The notes: generated by a model not told the origin, from the letters alone. Positions 15,070 through 24,708 are shown, counted from the first letter of the stretch. The stretch is 46,360 bases of DNA from an uncultured Clostridia bacterium (GCA_947652665.1 CANTDZ010000007.1:1-46360), one strand, 5' to 3'. Numbers and translations: made by a program.

Positions 15070-15211
15070 GCGACCACCCAAAAGACAAAGATACCTAACG
15101 GCCGCCGCATGATTTTTGCGGCATGGCATTGATTATAGATGCCTCACGGCCGAGCGGGAGTATTTTTGCTTTCGAGTACCGATGAATTCATTTTATGAAG
15201 GAGGGAAGATC

Positions 15212-15682
15212 ATGCCAAGAAGAGGCAATGTGGCAAAGCGCGACGTTTTGCCCGATCCTATGTATAATTCCAAGCTCGTAACCCGCCTTATTAACAGCGT
15301 GATGCTGGACGGCAAGAAGGGCGTTGCCCAGAAGATCGTGTACGGCGCTTTTGAGATCGTACAGGAAAAGACCGGCAAGGAACCCCTGGAAGTCTTCGAG
15401 CAGGCAATGGAGAACGTAATGCCCAACCTGGAGTGCAAGTCCCGCCGTGTGGGCGGCTCCACTTACCAGGTACCCATGGAGGTCCGCCCGGAGCGCCGCC
15501 AGACACTGGGGCTGCGGTGGCTGACCGCCTATTCCCGTTCCCGCAGCGAGCGTACCATGCGGGAGAGGCTGGCCGGAGAGATCCTCGATGCTCTGAACGG
15601 TGCCGGCGGCGCCGCCAAGAAGCGCGACGATACCCACAGGATGGCAGAGGCCAACCGTGCCTTCGCCCACTACAGATGGTAA
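15212..15682 (+). CDS. rpsG: 30S ribosomal protein S7
   Basis: A 156-residue S7, the standard length. S7 binds the 3' major domain of 16S rRNA and starts assembly of the small-subunit head. The start at 15212 ([16 protein letters not shown]) has AAGGAGGG seven bases upstream; the longer open frame back to 15116 is not S7-like. Conserved stretches are '[11 protein letters not shown]'-type (here '[18 protein letters not shown]'), '[12 protein letters not shown]' and '[13 protein letters not shown]'. About 140 bases separate it from rpsL, containing a small GCCGC/GCGGC hairpin but no clear promoter. fusA follows after 16 bases. Confidence 0.97.
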   Translation: MPRRGNVAKRDVLPDPMYNSKLVTRLINSVMLDGKKGVAQKIVYGAFEIVQEKTGKEPLEVFEQAMENVMPNLECKSRRVGGSTYQVPMEVRPERRQTLGLRWLTAYSRSRSERTMRERLAGEILDALNGAGGAAKKRDDTHRMAEANRAFAHYRW

Positions 15683-15698
15683 AAGCAAGGAGGAAATT

Positions 15699-17795
15699 AT
15701 GGCCAGACAGGTACCCCTGGAATTGACCCGTAACATTGGCATCATGGCCCATATCGATGCCGGTAAGACTACTACGACAGAACGTATCCTGTTTTATACA
15801 GGCGTCAACTACAAGATCGGCGAGACCCACGAAGGTGCCGCCACCATGGACTGGATGGCCCAGGAGCAGGAGCGCGGCATTACCATCACATCTGCCGCTA
15901 CCACCTGTTTTTGGCCGGACCGCAACGGCAAGCAGAACCGTATCAACATCATTGACACCCCCGGCCACGTGGACTTCACCGTAGAGGTGCAGCGTTCCCT
16001 GCGCGTGCTGGACGGCTCTGTGACCGTGTTCTGCGCCAAGGGCGGCGTAGAGCCCCAGTCCGAGACCGTATGGCGGCAGGCGGACGAGTATCAGGTCCCC
16101 CGCATGGCCTACGTCAACAAGATGGACATCATGGGCGCGGACTTCTACCGCGTGGTGCAGATGATGAAGGACCGCTTAAAGTGCAACGCGGTGCCCATCC
16201 AGCTGCCCATCGGCGCCGAGGAGACCTTTAAGGGCATCATCGACCTGGTAGAGATGAAGGCCTATGTCTATTATGATGACCTGGGCAAGGACATCCGCTG
16301 CGAGGACATCCCCGAGGATATGCTGGAGAAAGCCCAGCAGTACCACGCCGAGATGGTCGAGCACGTGGCTGAGCTGGACGACGCCCTGATGGAGAAGTAT
16401 CTCGAGGGCGAGGAGCTCACCATTGAGGAGATCAAGACCTGCATCCGCAAGGCCACCATCGCCAACCACATGGTGCCCGTGACCTGCGGCACTTCTTATA
16501 AGAACAAGGGCGTGCAGAAGCTGCTCGACGCCATTGTCGACTATATGCCCGCCCCCACCGACGTGCCCCCCATCAAGGGCACCAACCCTGACACCGAAGA
16601 GGAAGAAGTCCGACATTCTTCTGACGAAGAGCCCTTCTCCGCTTTGGCGTTTAAGATCGCTACCGACCCCTATGTGGGCAAGCTGTGCTTCTTCCGCGTG
16701 TACTCCGGCTCTATTGAGGCTGGCTCTACCGTGTACAACTCTGTGAAGGACAACAACGAGCGCATGGGCCGTATCGTGCAGATGCACGCCAATGACCGCA
16801 AGGATATTGACCGCGTGTACGCTGGCGACATCGCCGCCGCCGTGGGCCTGAAGAACACCACCACCGGCGACACCCTGTGCGACGAAAAGCACCCGGTTAT
16901 CCTGGAGTCCATGGAGTTCCCGGACCCCGTTATCCGCGTGGCCATCGAGCCCAAGACCAAGGCTGGCCAGGAGAAGATGGGCATTGCCCTCGCAAAGCTG
17001 GCTGAGGAAGACCCCACCTTTAAGGCTTACACCGACGAGGAGACCGGCCAGACCATCATCGCCGGCATGGGCGAGCTTCACTTGGAAATCATCGTGGACC
17101 GCCTGCTGCGCGAGTTCAAGGTGGAGGCCAACGTGGGCAAGCCCCAGGTTGCTTACAAAGAAACCATCCGCAAGAATGCCGAGGCAGACACCAAGTATGC
17201 CCGTCAGTCCGGCGGTAAGGGCCAGTACGGCCATGTTAAGATCCGCATCGAGCCCAATCCCGGCCAGGGCTACGAGTTCAGCAATGACATCGTGGGCGGC
17301 TCGATTCCCAAGGAATATATCCCCGCTGTCGACCAGGGCATCCAGGGTGCTATGCTGGCTGGCGTGCTCGCTGGTTACAACGTTGTGGACGTGAAGGTAA
17401 GCCTGTACGACGGCTCCTATCACGAAGTGGACTCCTCTGAAATGGCGTTTAAGATCGCCGGTTCCATGGCCTTCAAGGAGGCTATGCGCAAGGCCGATCC
17501 CGTCCTGATGGAGCCCATCATGAAGGTTACGGTCATCACCCCCGAGGAGTATATGGGCGACGTCATCGGCGACCTGAACTCCCGCCGTGGTATGATCCTC
17601 GGCATGGACGCCCTGCCCGGCGCCCAGCAGGTTAACAGCGAAGTTCCGCTGTCCGAGATGTTCGGCTATGCCACCGATATGCGTTCCAAGACCCAGGGCC
17701 GCGGCCAGTATACCATGGAGCCCGCCCATTACGCTGAGGTGCCCAAGAACATTTCCGAGAAGATCATGACCGAACGGGGCAAAAAGTCCGAATAA
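15699..17795 (+). CDS. fusA: Elongation factor G
   Basis: A 698-residue translocation GTPase that moves tRNAs and mRNA through the ribosome. The start at 15699 has AAGGAGG upstream. GTP-binding motifs: 'AHIDAGKTT' (P-loop), 'RGITITSA' (switch I), 'DTPGHVD' (switch II) and 'NKMD'. Domains II to V follow in normal order, ending '[16 protein letters not shown]'. The length is within the usual range. Last gene of the str unit; tuf follows after 96 bases with its own promoter. Confidence 0.98.
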   Translation: MARQVPLELTRNIGIMAHIDAGKTTTTERILFYTGVNYKIGETHEGAATMDWMAQEQERGITITSAATTCFWPDRNGKQNRINIIDTPGHVDFTVEVQRSLRVLDGSVTVFCAKGGVEPQSETVWRQADEYQVPRMAYVNKMDIMGADFYRVVQMMKDRLKCNAVPIQLPIGAEETFKGIIDLVEMKAYVYYDDLGKDIRCEDIPEDMLEKAQQYHAEMVEHVAELDDALMEKYLEGEELTIEEIKTCIRKATIANHMVPVTCGTSYKNKGVQKLLDAIVDYMPAPTDVPPIKGTNPDTEEEEVRHSSDEEPFSALAFKIATDPYVGKLCFFRVYSGSIEAGSTVYNSVKDNNERMGRIVQMHANDRKDIDRVYAGDIAAAVGLKNTTTGDTLCDEKHPVILESMEFPDPVIRVAIEPKTKAGQEKMGIALAKLAEEDPTFKAYTDEETGQTIIAGMGELHLEIIVDRLLREFKVEANVGKPQVAYKETIRKNAEADTKYARQSGGKGQYGHVKIRIEPNPGQGYEFSNDIVGGSIPKEYIPAVDQGIQGAMLAGVLAGYNVVDVKVSLYDGSYHEVDSSEMAFKIAGSMAFKEAMRKADPVLMEPIMKVTVITPEEYMGDVIGDLNSRRGMILGMDALPGAQQVNSEVPLSEMFGYATDMRSKTQGRGQYTMEPAHYAEVPKNISEKIMTERGKKSE

Positions 17796-17808
17796 CGCAA
17801 AATATCTC

Positions 17809-17837
17809 TTGATTTTTCCGCACATTGTTGGTACAAT
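17809..17837 (+). promoter_or_regulatory. Promoter of tuf
   Basis: TTGATT (17809-17814), 17 bases, TACAAT (17832-17837). It lets EF-Tu be made at higher levels than readthrough from fusA would give. Confidence 0.75.
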
Positions 17838-17891
17838 GAAGCTTGTACAGGCAAGGAAATTATTTGAACCAGATAAAAGGAGGCAATCCCA

Positions 17892-19094
17892 ATGGCAAAG
17901 GCAAAATTTGAAAGAAACAAACCTCATGTCAACATTGGCACCATCGGCCACGTTGACCACGGCAAGACCACTTTGACCGCCGCTATCACCAAGGTTTTGG
18001 CTATGAAGGGCGACGCAGACTTTATGGATTATGCCAACATCGATAAGGCTCCTGAGGAGCGCGAGCGCGGCATCACCATCAACACCGCCCACGTTGAGTA
18101 TCAGACCGACTCCCGTCACTATGCTCACGTTGACTGCCCCGGCCACGCCGACTACGTTAAGAACATGATCACCGGTGCTGCCCAGATGGACGGCGCTATC
18201 CTGGTGGTTTCCGCCGCTGACGGCCCCATGCCCCAGACCCGTGAGCACATCCTGCTTGCCCGTCAGGTTGGCGTGCCCAGCATCGTTGTGTATATGAACA
18301 AGTGCGACCAGGTGGACGACGAAGAGTTGCTGGAGCTGGTCGAGATGGAAATCCGCGACCTGCTGAGCGAGTACGAGTTCCCCGGCGACGACACCCCCAT
18401 CATCAAGGGCTCCGCTCTGAAGGCCCTGGAGTGCGACAGCAAGGACCCCTCCGACGCTACCTATGCCTCCATCCTGGAGCTCATGGACGCTGTCGACAGC
18501 TATATCCCCACTCCCGAGCGCAAGGCTGACCTGCCCTTCCTGATGCCCGTTGAGGACGTCTTCACCATCACCGGCCGCGGCACCGTGGCTACGGGCCGTG
18601 TGGAGCGTGGCCAGCTGAAGATGTCTGAGGAAGTCGAGATCGTCGGCCTGAACGAGGAGACCCGCAAGTCCGTCGTTACCGGCATCGAGATGTTCCGCAA
18701 GCTGCTGGATTACGCTGAGGCTGGCGACAACATCGGCGTTCTGCTGCGCGGCATTCAGCGCACCGACATCGAGCGCGGCCAGGTTCTGGCTAAGCCCGGC
18801 TCCATTCATCCCCACACCAAGTTCAAGGGCCAGGTTTACGTCCTGACCAAGGATGAAGGCGGCCGTCATACCCCCTTCTTCAACAACTATCGTCCTCAGT
18901 TCTACTTCCGTACCACCGACGTTACCGGCGTTATCTCCCTGCCCGAGGGCACTGAGATGTGCATGCCCGGCGACAACGTTGTGATGGACGTTGAGCTGAT
19001 CACCCCCATCGCTATCGAAGAGGGCCTGCGTTTCGCTATCCGCGAGGGTGGCCGTACCGTAGGGTCTGGCGTTGTTACTGCTATCAACACCTGA
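17892..19094 (+). CDS. tuf: Elongation factor Tu
   Basis: A 400-residue EF-Tu that delivers aminoacyl-tRNA to the ribosome. AAAGGAGG precedes the ATG. Motifs: '[14 protein letters not shown]' (P-loop), '[12 protein letters not shown]' (effector loop), '[13 protein letters not shown]' and 'NKCDQVDD'; then '[13 protein letters not shown]' of domain 2 and the C-terminal '[12 protein letters not shown]'. Codon use is strongly biased to a few codons, as expected for a very highly expressed gene. Ends in a strong terminator. Confidence 0.98.
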   Translation: MAKAKFERNKPHVNIGTIGHVDHGKTTLTAAITKVLAMKGDADFMDYANIDKAPEERERGITINTAHVEYQTDSRHYAHVDCPGHADYVKNMITGAAQMDGAILVVSAADGPMPQTREHILLARQVGVPSIVVYMNKCDQVDDEELLELVEMEIRDLLSEYEFPGDDTPIIKGSALKALECDSKDPSDATYASILELMDAVDSYIPTPERKADLPFLMPVEDVFTITGRGTVATGRVERGQLKMSEEVEIVGLNEETRKSVVTGIEMFRKLLDYAEAGDNIGVLLRGIQRTDIERGQVLAKPGSIHPHTKFKGQVYVLTKDEGGRHTPFFNNYRPQFYFRTTDVTGVISLPEGTEMCMPGDNVVMDVELITPIAIEEGLRFAIREGGRTVGSGVVTAINT

Positions 19095-19111
19095 TTTCTT
19101 TCAAAATAAAA

Positions 19112-19145
19112 GGGCGCGGCCTGCGAGGGCCGCGCTTTTTGTTTT
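19112..19145. terminator. Bidirectional intrinsic terminator after tuf
   Basis: GCGCGGCC pairs with GGCCGCGC around a five-base loop, followed by TTTTTGTTTT and preceded by an A run. It also serves the convergent minus-strand gene ending at 19150. Confidence 0.88.
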
Positions 19146-19149
19146 GCAA

Positions 19150-19575
19150 TTACTCGAGGATGGGAGCGAAATAGCATTCACTGTTATCGCGCCATTCGTA
19201 CCATCTGTCATCCATAATAATACCATTGTTCCACACGGTGAAGCCTTTGGATAGGTTTGGCCCGACCAAAACTACATTTTTCTCAATCTCGCATCGCGAC
19301 CGATTGCCGTACTCCAAAGGTAGGGGCCAGCCTTGGGAGTAGCGAAAATTGCAGATGTAGTCGAAAAGCTCGGTGACTTCTTCTTCGTCCCTGTAGACCT
19401 TGTTGTTGATTACAATGCGGTCTACTTCTTCCCGATGTACTTTCAACGCATGGGAAAACGATATGCCGAAATACCGTATAGTAGCCCACCCGACCATGAA
19501 AAACAGCGTCATGATGAAAATTATGCCCGTAGAGCATATGCGCCGTTTCCAGTTTTCTTTTACTATGTTCTGCAT
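19150..19575 (-). CDS. Single-pass membrane protein, paralogue of its upstream neighbour
   Basis: A 141-residue protein of unknown family. One hydrophobic helix lies near the N-terminus (about residues 14-34); the remainder is a soluble domain, predicted outside. The segment 'VDRIVINNKVYRDEEEVTELFDYICNFRYSQ' (in two parts: VDRIVINNKVY, then EEEVTELFDYICNFRYS) lines up with 'IESVTISTG ... GDIEAIVEHLRKFRYTS' of the preceding gene, so the two are diverged tandem copies. Its start overlaps the end of that gene by 13 bases, indicating translational coupling. Function cannot be assigned. Confidence 0.65.
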   Translation of the reverse strand: MQNIVKENWKRRICSTGIIFIMTLFFMVGWATIRYFGISFSHALKVHREEVDRIVINNKVYRDEEEVTELFDYICNFRYSQGWPLPLEYGNRSRCEIEKNVVLVGPNLSKGFTVWNNGIIMDDRWYEWRDNSECYFAPILE

Positions 19576-19985
19576 AAAATCACCTCAAAGTAGTCTTCAT
19601 CGCCCATATAGAGCGTGTCGCCCACCCGCACGGCCCCCGGGCCCAAGCCCAGGTCATACAGGCACTGGCCTGCGCTGTCGTAGAACTGTATGCCGCCGAT
19701 CATGTCGATAGCGCCGTGAATGGATACACTGGACGTATAGCGGAATTTGCGCAGGTGTTCGACGATAGCTTCAATGTCGCCGCGCTGGGTGTAGGTGGCA
19801 GGGCCGTCGCCAGTGCTTATGGTGACGGACTCGATCTGGCTTAGGTCAAGCGGGAGCACGTCGCCAAAAGACGCGCCTGCCCTTTGGCACACCCACCACA
19901 CCGTAACAAGTACCAGCGGCACGACCACCACCGCCACAATCTTGGCGTTGACTCGCTGCCGCCAGCTTTCTTTTTCTTTTGCCAT
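19563..19985 (-). CDS. Single-pass membrane protein, first of a tandem pair
   Basis: A 140-residue protein starting MAKEKESWRQ at 19985, where AAGGAGGTG lies upstream; the longer frame to 20060 is untranslated leader. A charged N-terminus is followed by one hydrophobic helix (about residues 14-35) and an extracytoplasmic domain of about 100 residues with the pattern 'SVTISTGDGP', 'IEAIVEHLRKFRYTS', 'IGGIQFYDSAGQCLYDLGL'. The latter resembles the small beta-rich sensor or inhibitor-like domains of unknown Firmicutes membrane proteins. Not recognised as a named family. It is transcribed divergently from hisH. Confidence 0.7.
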   Translation of the reverse strand: MAKEKESWRQRVNAKIVAVVVVPLVLVTVWWVCQRAGASFGDVLPLDLSQIESVTISTGDGPATYTQRGDIEAIVEHLRKFRYTSSVSIHGAIDMIGGIQFYDSAGQCLYDLGLGPGAVRVGDTLYMGDEDYFEVILCRT

Positions 19986-20005
19986 AACGCACCTCCTTTC
20001 CTTAT

Positions 20006-20034
20006 AATCTATCACACAATTTACGGAATGTAAA
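20006..20034 (-). promoter_or_regulatory. Promoter of the 19985 membrane-protein pair
   Basis: On the minus strand, TTTACA (20034-20029), 17 bases, TAGATT (20011-20006). The -35 lies inside a TTTAC-GGAAT-GTAAA dyad at 20020-20034. Confidence 0.45.
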
Positions 20035-20045
20035 GGCCCCACCCC

Positions 20046-20074
20046 TTGCAAAAACCACAAAAAAATGCTATGAT
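20046..20074 (+). promoter_or_regulatory. Promoter of hisH-hisF
   Basis: TTGCAA (20046-20051), 17 bases, TATGAT (20069-20074). The predicted start of transcription falls within the dyad at 20077-20092. Confidence 0.7.
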
Positions 20075-20076
20075 AC

Positions 20077-20092
20077 CTTTACTAAAGTAAAG
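20077..20092 (+). promoter_or_regulatory. Dyad CTTTACT-AA-AGTAAAG at the hisH transcription start and RBS
   Basis: A perfect seven-base inverted repeat with a two-base centre begins three bases after the -10 and its right arm runs into the AAAGAGGTG ribosome-binding site of hisH. That position suits a repressor operator. TTTAC/GTAAA half-sites recur at 20020-20034. Confidence 0.55.
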
Positions 20093-20103
20093 AGGTGAAA
20101 TGG

Positions 20104-20724
20104 ATGATTGCCATAATCGATTACGGCGCGGGCAACCTGCAAAGCGTTCAAAAAGCGCTGCACCATATTGGCTGTGCCAGCAAGGTGACCGCCGATCCGG
20201 AGGAGCTTCTGTCGGCCGACGGGGCCATTCTTCCCGGCGTGGGGGCCTTTGGGGACACCATGGAGAATCTGCGCGCCCGAGGGCTGGAGGGGCCCATCTG
20301 CCAATATGTGCAGGGGGGGCGGCCGTTTTTGGGCATCTGCCTGGGGCTGCAGGTGCTGTTTGAGAGCAGCGAGGAATCCCCGGGCGTCAAAGGGCTGGGG
20401 ATTCTGAAGGGGAAAATCGTACGCCTGCCGGAAGGGTCAGGGCTTAAAATCCCCCACATCGGCTGGAACAGCTTAGACATAAAAAAGCCGGGAGGGCTTT
20501 TTGCGGGGCAGGGGGCCGAGCCGTTTGTGTATTTCGTGCATTCCTACTATTTGCAGGCGGAAGAGGACGTGGTGACCGCCACTGCCGAATACGGCGCGAC
20601 AATCCACGCCGCCGTGCAAAAGGGGAACCTGTGGGCCTGCCAGTTCCACCCGGAAAAGAGCGGGGACGTAGGTCTGCAAATGCTGCGGAGCTTTGCCTCG
20701 CAGCTCACGAAAGGAGGGGCTTAA
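20104..20724 (+). CDS. hisH: Imidazole glycerol phosphate synthase, glutaminase subunit HisH
   Basis: A 206-residue class I glutamine amidotransferase that supplies ammonia to HisF in histidine biosynthesis. Catalytic residues visible: the nucleophile C79 in '[11 protein letters not shown]' and the His-Glu pair in 'CQFHPEKSG'. I chose ATG 20104 ([11 protein letters not shown]) rather than an in-frame GTG at 20095, because AAAGAGGTG is six bases upstream and HisH normally begins this way. hisF starts one base after the stop. The other his genes are not in the window. Confidence 0.95.
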   Translation: MIAIIDYGAGNLQSVQKALHHIGCASKVTADPEELLSADGAILPGVGAFGDTMENLRARGLEGPICQYVQGGRPFLGICLGLQVLFESSEESPGVKGLGILKGKIVRLPEGSGLKIPHIGWNSLDIKKPGGLFAGQGAEPFVYFVHSYYLQAEEDVVTATAEYGATIHAAVQKGNLWACQFHPEKSGDVGLQMLRSFASQLTKGGA

Positions 20725-20725
20725 T

Positions 20726-21508
20726 ATGTATGCCAAGCGCATCATCCCGTGCCTGGACGTAAAGGACGGCCGCGTGGTAAAGGGCACGGGCTTTGTGAAC
20801 ATCCGCGACGCCGGCGACCCGGTAGAGTGCGCCATCGCCTACGACCGCCAGGGGGCCGACGAGCTGGTCCTCTTAGACATTACGGCTTCCTCTGACGCCC
20901 GGGACATCATGACCGACGTGGTGGCCCGGGTGGCGGACAGCGTGTTCATTCCCTTCACGGTGGGAGGCGGCATCCGCACGGTGGAGGATTTTACGGCCAT
21001 CCTGCGCGCGGGGGCGGATAAGGTCGCGGTGAACTCGGCGGCGCTGAAAAACCCGGCGCTCATCACCCAGGCGGCGCAGAAATTTGGGAGCCAGTGCGTG
21101 GTAGTCGCCATGGACGCCAAGCGCCGGCCGGACGGTGGCTGGACGCTCTACCTGAACGGCGGCCGGGTGGACACGGGCATCGACGCCATAGAGTGGGCGC
21201 AAAAGGCCGAGAAGCTGGGCGCGGGGGAAATCCTGCTGACCAGCATGGACCAGGACGGCGTCAAGACCGGCTACGACCTGGAGCTCACCCGGGCGGTGTC
21301 CCAGACGGTGGGCATCCCGGTCATCGCCTCGGGCGGCGCGGGGGCCATGGAGCACTTTTACGACGCTTTCACCATCGCCCAGGCCGACGCGGTGCTGGCG
21401 GCATCGCTGTTCCACTATAAGGAAATGACCATCCCCCAGGTCAAGCAGTACCTCATGGGCCGGGGCGTGCCTGTGCGCCCGGCACTTGCAGAAACAGGGG
21501 AAGCGTGA
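20726..21508 (+). CDS. hisF: Imidazole glycerol phosphate synthase, cyclase subunit HisF
   Basis: A 260-residue TIM barrel that with HisH makes imidazole glycerol phosphate and AICAR. The start at 20726 ([20 protein letters not shown]) has AAGGAGGGG upstream. The two catalytic aspartates are in '[10 protein letters not shown]' and '[13 protein letters not shown]'; '[10 protein letters not shown]' and 'IASGGAG' bind phosphates. The stop TGA abuts the -10 of the next gene's promoter. It forms a two-gene unit with hisH; nearby HisA or HisI is absent. Confidence 0.96.
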   Translation: MYAKRIIPCLDVKDGRVVKGTGFVNIRDAGDPVECAIAYDRQGADELVLLDITASSDARDIMTDVVARVADSVFIPFTVGGGIRTVEDFTAILRAGADKVAVNSAALKNPALITQAAQKFGSQCVVVAMDAKRRPDGGWTLYLNGGRVDTGIDAIEWAQKAEKLGAGEILLTSMDQDGVKTGYDLELTRAVSQTVGIPVIASGGAGAMEHFYDAFTIAQADAVLAASLFHYKEMTIPQVKQYLMGRGVPVRPALAETGEA

Positions 21509-21514
21509 TATAAT
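21486..21514 (+). promoter_or_regulatory. Promoter of the MATE transporter gene, inside the 3' end of hisF
   Basis: TTGCAG (21486-21491), 17 bases, TATAAT (21509-21514). The -10 starts immediately after the hisF stop codon. Confidence 0.75.
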
Positions 21515-21543
21515 AAAAGTATATCGCGAAAGGAGAGACCTGA

Positions 21544-22911
21544 GTGGAGGACAAGCAAAAAACGCAATTATTCGAAAGCACGCCGGTGCCCCGGGCGGTC
21601 ATGACCCTGGCCATTCCCACGGTGCTCAGCTCGCTGGTAATGGTGCTGTACAACCTGGCGGATACATACTTTGTGGGCATCTTGAACGACCCCGTGCAGA
21701 CCGCCGCCGTGACCCTGGCAGGCCCCGTGCTGCTGGCCTTCAACGCCGTGAACAACCTCTTTGGCGTGGGCTCCTCCAGCATGATGAGCCGCGCCCTGGG
21801 TGCCAAGGATATGGACACGGTCAAGCGCAGCTCAGCCTTTGGCTTTTACATGGCGCTGTTTTCGGCGGTTTTGTTTTCGGTACTGTGCACGGTGTTCCAG
21901 GGGCCCTTGCTGCATCTGCTGGGAACCAATGAGGAGACCAACGCCGCTACCGCCGCCTATATGCTGTGGACCGTCACCTTGGGTGCGGCCCCGGCTATTG
22001 TCAACGTGGTCATGGCCTATCTGGTGCGGGCGGAAGGCGCGGCGCTGCACGCCAGCATCGGCACCATGAGCGGCTGCTTTCTCAACATTATCCTGGACCC
22101 CTTCTTCATCCTGCCCTGGGGCCTGAACATGGGCGCGGCCGGGGCGGGATTTGCCACCTTCCTGTCCAACTGCTTTGCCTGCGGGTATTTCCTGGTGCTG
22201 CTGCTGGTGCGGCGGGGCAAGTTCTACATGAGCATTTCGCCGAAGATGCTGTGCTTCCGCCGGGCCATTGTGCTGGGCGTGTGCGCGGTGGGCATCCCGG
22301 CCTCCATACAGAACCTGCTGAACGTGACGGGCATGACGATCCTCAACAATTTTGCCTCTGTTTACGGGGCGGACGCCGTTTCGGCTATCGGCATCTCTCA
22401 TAAGGTACAGATGATCCCCATGCAGATGGCCATGGGCGTGTCCCAGGGCATCATGCCGCTTATCAGCTACAACTACGCCAGCGGCAACACCCCCCGCATG
22501 AAGAAGACCCTTTTCTTTACCGCACGCATCTCCCTCAGCTTTATCACCCTGGCTACTTTGGGGCTGTGCGTGTTCTCGGGGCCGGTCACGTCGCTGTTTA
22601 TGCAGAAGCCGGAAATCGTGGCATACGGCGAGCAGTTCCTCCGGGCCATGTCCCTGGCGCTGCCGTTTTTGTGCATGGACTTTTTGGCGGTGGGCGTGTT
22701 CCAGGCCTGCGGCATGGGCTCCAAGTCGCTGCTGTTTGCCATCCTGCGCAAAATCGTGCTGGAAATCCCCGCTCTGCTGGTGCTGGATAAGCTCTTCCCC
22801 CTCTACGGCCTGGCCTGGGCCCAGACGGCGGCGGAGTTCATCTTGTCTATTGCGGCTGTGGTCGTGCTGGTGCGTTTGTTCCAGCGGCTGGAAAGGAGAA
22901 ATAAAATATGA
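21544..22911 (+). CDS. MATE family efflux transporter
   Basis: A 455-residue protein with about 12 predicted membrane helices, the family norm. MATE proteins export drugs or metabolites in exchange for Na+ or H+. Family features: 'VLSSLVMVLYNLADTYFVG' in helix 1, 'NNLFGVGSSSMMSRALGA' and, in the second half, 'MQMAMGVSQGIMPLISYNYASG'. Start GTG at 21544 with AAAGGAGAG upstream. It resembles the DinF/NorM-like Firmicutes members; the substrate cannot be told. Its TGA overlaps the ATG of the PHP gene by four bases (ATGA), indicating coupling. Confidence 0.92.
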   Translation: MEDKQKTQLFESTPVPRAVMTLAIPTVLSSLVMVLYNLADTYFVGILNDPVQTAAVTLAGPVLLAFNAVNNLFGVGSSSMMSRALGAKDMDTVKRSSAFGFYMALFSAVLFSVLCTVFQGPLLHLLGTNEETNAATAAYMLWTVTLGAAPAIVNVVMAYLVRAEGAALHASIGTMSGCFLNIILDPFFILPWGLNMGAAGAGFATFLSNCFACGYFLVLLLVRRGKFYMSISPKMLCFRRAIVLGVCAVGIPASIQNLLNVTGMTILNNFASVYGADAVSAIGISHKVQMIPMQMAMGVSQGIMPLISYNYASGNTPRMKKTLFFTARISLSFITLATLGLCVFSGPVTSLFMQKPEIVAYGEQFLRAMSLALPFLCMDFLAVGVFQACGMGSKSLLFAILRKIVLEIPALLVLDKLFPLYGLAWAQTAAEFILSIAAVVVLVRLFQRLERRNKI

Positions 22912-23633
22912 AGGATTACATCTACAAATACGAAATGCACAGCCATACCAACTGGTGCAGCGCCTGCGGGCACAACAGCCCCCAGGAAATGGCCGAGGCC
23001 TACTATAAAGCCGGCTATACCGGGATGGTCATCACCGACCATTTCCTCAAAGGCAACACGGCGGTGGACCGTTCGCTGCCCTGGGAGGACAAAATGCGCG
23101 CCTACTGGCGCACCTACGAAGCCGCCCGGGAGTGGGCCCAGGGAAAGGAATTCAACGTGCTATTCGGCGTGGAGCACTACTACGGTGACGGCAAGGAAGT
23201 CCTGACCTACGGCATCGACCTGGACTTTTTGCTGGCCCACCCCGATTTGCACGAGTACCCCCTGCCGAAGTACTGCGCGGCCGTCCACGAGGCAGGCGGG
23301 TTTTTGTCCCATGCCCACCCCTTCCGCCACGCGCCCTACCTGGACGGGGACATCCCGCCCCATGTGGAGGACATGGACGCCATCGAGGTCTTCAACTTCT
23401 ATAACGAGGAGCCCGACAACCTCAAAGCTGCCGCCTTGGCCAAAAAGACCGGCCTGCTCACTACCTCCGGCGGCGACGAGCACATCAACACGGGCAAGGC
23501 CTTTGGCAACGCGGGGGTCGTGTTTGCCACGCCGCCCAAGGACAATAAGGAGTTCGTGTCCCTGCTGCGGGCGGGGGATTACAAGCTTAACGTCATGGGC
23601 GAGACGGTAGAAAAGGACTGGGGGCAAGGCTAA
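22908..23633 (+). CDS. PHP-domain phosphoesterase
   Basis: A 241-residue protein of the PHP (polymerase and histidinol phosphatase) superfamily. Metal-ligand motifs are H11 and H13 in 'MHSHTNWC', D44-H45 in 'MVITDHFL', the glutamate in 'FGVEHYYG', 'LSHAHPFR' and 'SGGDEHINTG'. These support a metal-dependent hydrolase, probably of a phosphate ester. The start overlaps the stop of the MATE gene by four bases, so the pair is translated together. It could be a histidinol-phosphatase-like enzyme given the nearby hisHF genes, but it is much closer in size to general PHP proteins, and I would not assign hisK. Confidence 0.85.
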   Translation: MKDYIYKYEMHSHTNWCSACGHNSPQEMAEAYYKAGYTGMVITDHFLKGNTAVDRSLPWEDKMRAYWRTYEAAREWAQGKEFNVLFGVEHYYGDGKEVLTYGIDLDFLLAHPDLHEYPLPKYCAAVHEAGGFLSHAHPFRHAPYLDGDIPPHVEDMDAIEVFNFYNEEPDNLKAAALAKKTGLLTTSGGDEHINTGKAFGNAGVVFATPPKDNKEFVSLLRAGDYKLNVMGETVEKDWGQG

Positions 23634-23651
23634 AAGGCAACCGCCAGTTGC

Positions 23652-23680
23652 TTGCCAGGGGCTGTAAAATGGGGTATACT
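23652..23680 (+). promoter_or_regulatory. Promoter of the XRE/zinc-ribbon regulator
   Basis: TTGCCA (23652-23657), 17 bases, TATACT (23675-23680). The gene starts at 23698, giving a very short leader. Confidence 0.7.
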
Positions 23681-23697
23681 CTTTTTGAGGTGATACC

Positions 23698-24123
23698 ATG
23701 CAAACAAAAGACATATTACAGGAACTGCGCAAAAAACATAACCTGACCCAGGACGAGCTGGCCGAAAAAGTCTTCCTGACCCGCCAGGCCGTGTCCCGGT
23801 GGGAGGCGGGGGAGACCGTCCCCAACGTGGAGACCTTGAAGCTGCTCTCGAAGCTGTATGACGTGTCCATCAATACGCTCCTGGGGTCGCCCCAGAAGCT
23901 GATCTGCCAATGCTGCGGGATGCCTTTGGACGACAGCTCCATCAGCCGCGAGCCGGACGGTTCCTTTAACGAGGAATACTGCAAATGGTGCTATACAAAC
24001 GGGGAATTTGTCTACAAAGATATAGACTCCCTGCTGGATTTCCTGGTAGAGCATATGCACGGCGACCGGGCCGAGTTTGAGAAGCACCTGCGTATGCTCA
24101 AGCACTGGGCCCCAGCCGAATAA
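23698..24123 (+). CDS. XRE-family regulator with C-terminal zinc ribbon
   Basis: A 141-residue protein. Residues 1-65 are a Cro/CI helix-turn-helix ('LTQDELAEKVFLTRQAVSRWEAGETVPNVETL', with the recognition helix at QAVSRWE). Residues 70-98 hold a zinc-ribbon-like set, 'CQCCGMPL' and 'YCKWCYTNG'. The C-terminal helix region ('LLDFLVEHMHG') is typical of the putative zinc-ribbon family in Firmicutes, where the same HTH fusion is common. It likely binds DNA; the ligand and targets are unknown. Convergent with the SEC-C gene across a shared terminator. Confidence 0.88.
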   Translation: MQTKDILQELRKKHNLTQDELAEKVFLTRQAVSRWEAGETVPNVETLKLLSKLYDVSINTLLGSPQKLICQCCGMPLDDSSISREPDGSFNEEYCKWCYTNGEFVYKDIDSLLDFLVEHMHGDRAEFEKHLRMLKHWAPAE

Positions 24124-24127
24124 GAGA

Positions 24128-24160
24128 AAAAGCAGAGCCATCTCTGGCCCTGCTTTCTTT
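24128..24160. terminator. Bidirectional terminator between the XRE and SEC-C genes
   Basis: AAAGCAG-A-GCCA pairs with TGGC-C-CTGCTTT around TCTC, with one A-C mismatch, A-rich before and TTTCTTTATG after. Confidence 0.75.
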
Positions 24161-24167
24161 ATGTTCT

Positions 24168-24662
24168 TTACGCGTCGCGCCCGCAGCACTTCTTGTACTT
24201 TTTGCCGCTGCCGCAGGGGCACGGGTCGTTGCGGCCGACCTTCTCGCCCTTGACCACCGTCTTCGAGCGCTTCTGCTCCTTGTAGAGCTCCTGGCGGCGC
24301 TCCTCGGTCAGATGCTTGTCCCACTGGGGGAGGTTATAAAGCCAGTCGGCCTTGGCCTCGACCATGTTCTTGTACAAAAGCTCCTTATCGTAGTTGAGGT
24401 TCACTTCCGACTCGGCCTCCAGGGACTCCAGGTCGTTCTTCTCCTTGAGGCTGTCGTTGATGCCATCCAGGAAGCCCATCATGGCCATCAAATCCACGCC
24501 GTACTTTTTGGCGTAATTCTGTACGGTGCTGCGCCGGGGCTTGCTCTCTAAGATGCGCTTGTAAAATTCCGTCTCCAGCTTGAAATAATCCTGCCAGAAT
24601 TTTGCCCCCTGCTCCTGCTGTTTTTCTTCGGCGTACTGCCGCCACTGTGCCAGCAAAGCCAA
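24168..24662 (-). CDS. SEC-C metal-binding domain protein
   Basis: A protein of about 164 residues ending in the SEC-C zinc motif [13 protein letters not shown], as at the SecA C-terminus. Its upstream part is helical and charged. I propose TTG at 24662 as the start, because AGGAG lies seven bases upstream; an in-frame GTG at 24671 would overlap that same sequence. The N-terminus then reads [14 protein letters not shown]. The protein is cytosolic. SEC-C domains bind zinc and mediate contacts with partners such as SecB or ribosomes, but for stand-alone proteins of this kind the partner is unknown. Confidence 0.8.
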   Translation of the reverse strand: MALLAQWRQYAEEKQQEQGAKFWQDYFKLETEFYKRILESKPRRSTVQNYAKKYGVDLMAMMGFLDGINDSLKEKNDLESLEAESEVNLNYDKELLYKNMVEAKADWLYNLPQWDKHLTEERRQELYKEQKRSKTVVKGEKVGRNDPCPCGSGKKYKKCCGRDA

Positions 24663-24708
24663 ACTGATCACTCCTAATCTTCGTCGTTGGTTTTCCTATC
24701 TCTTAAAA

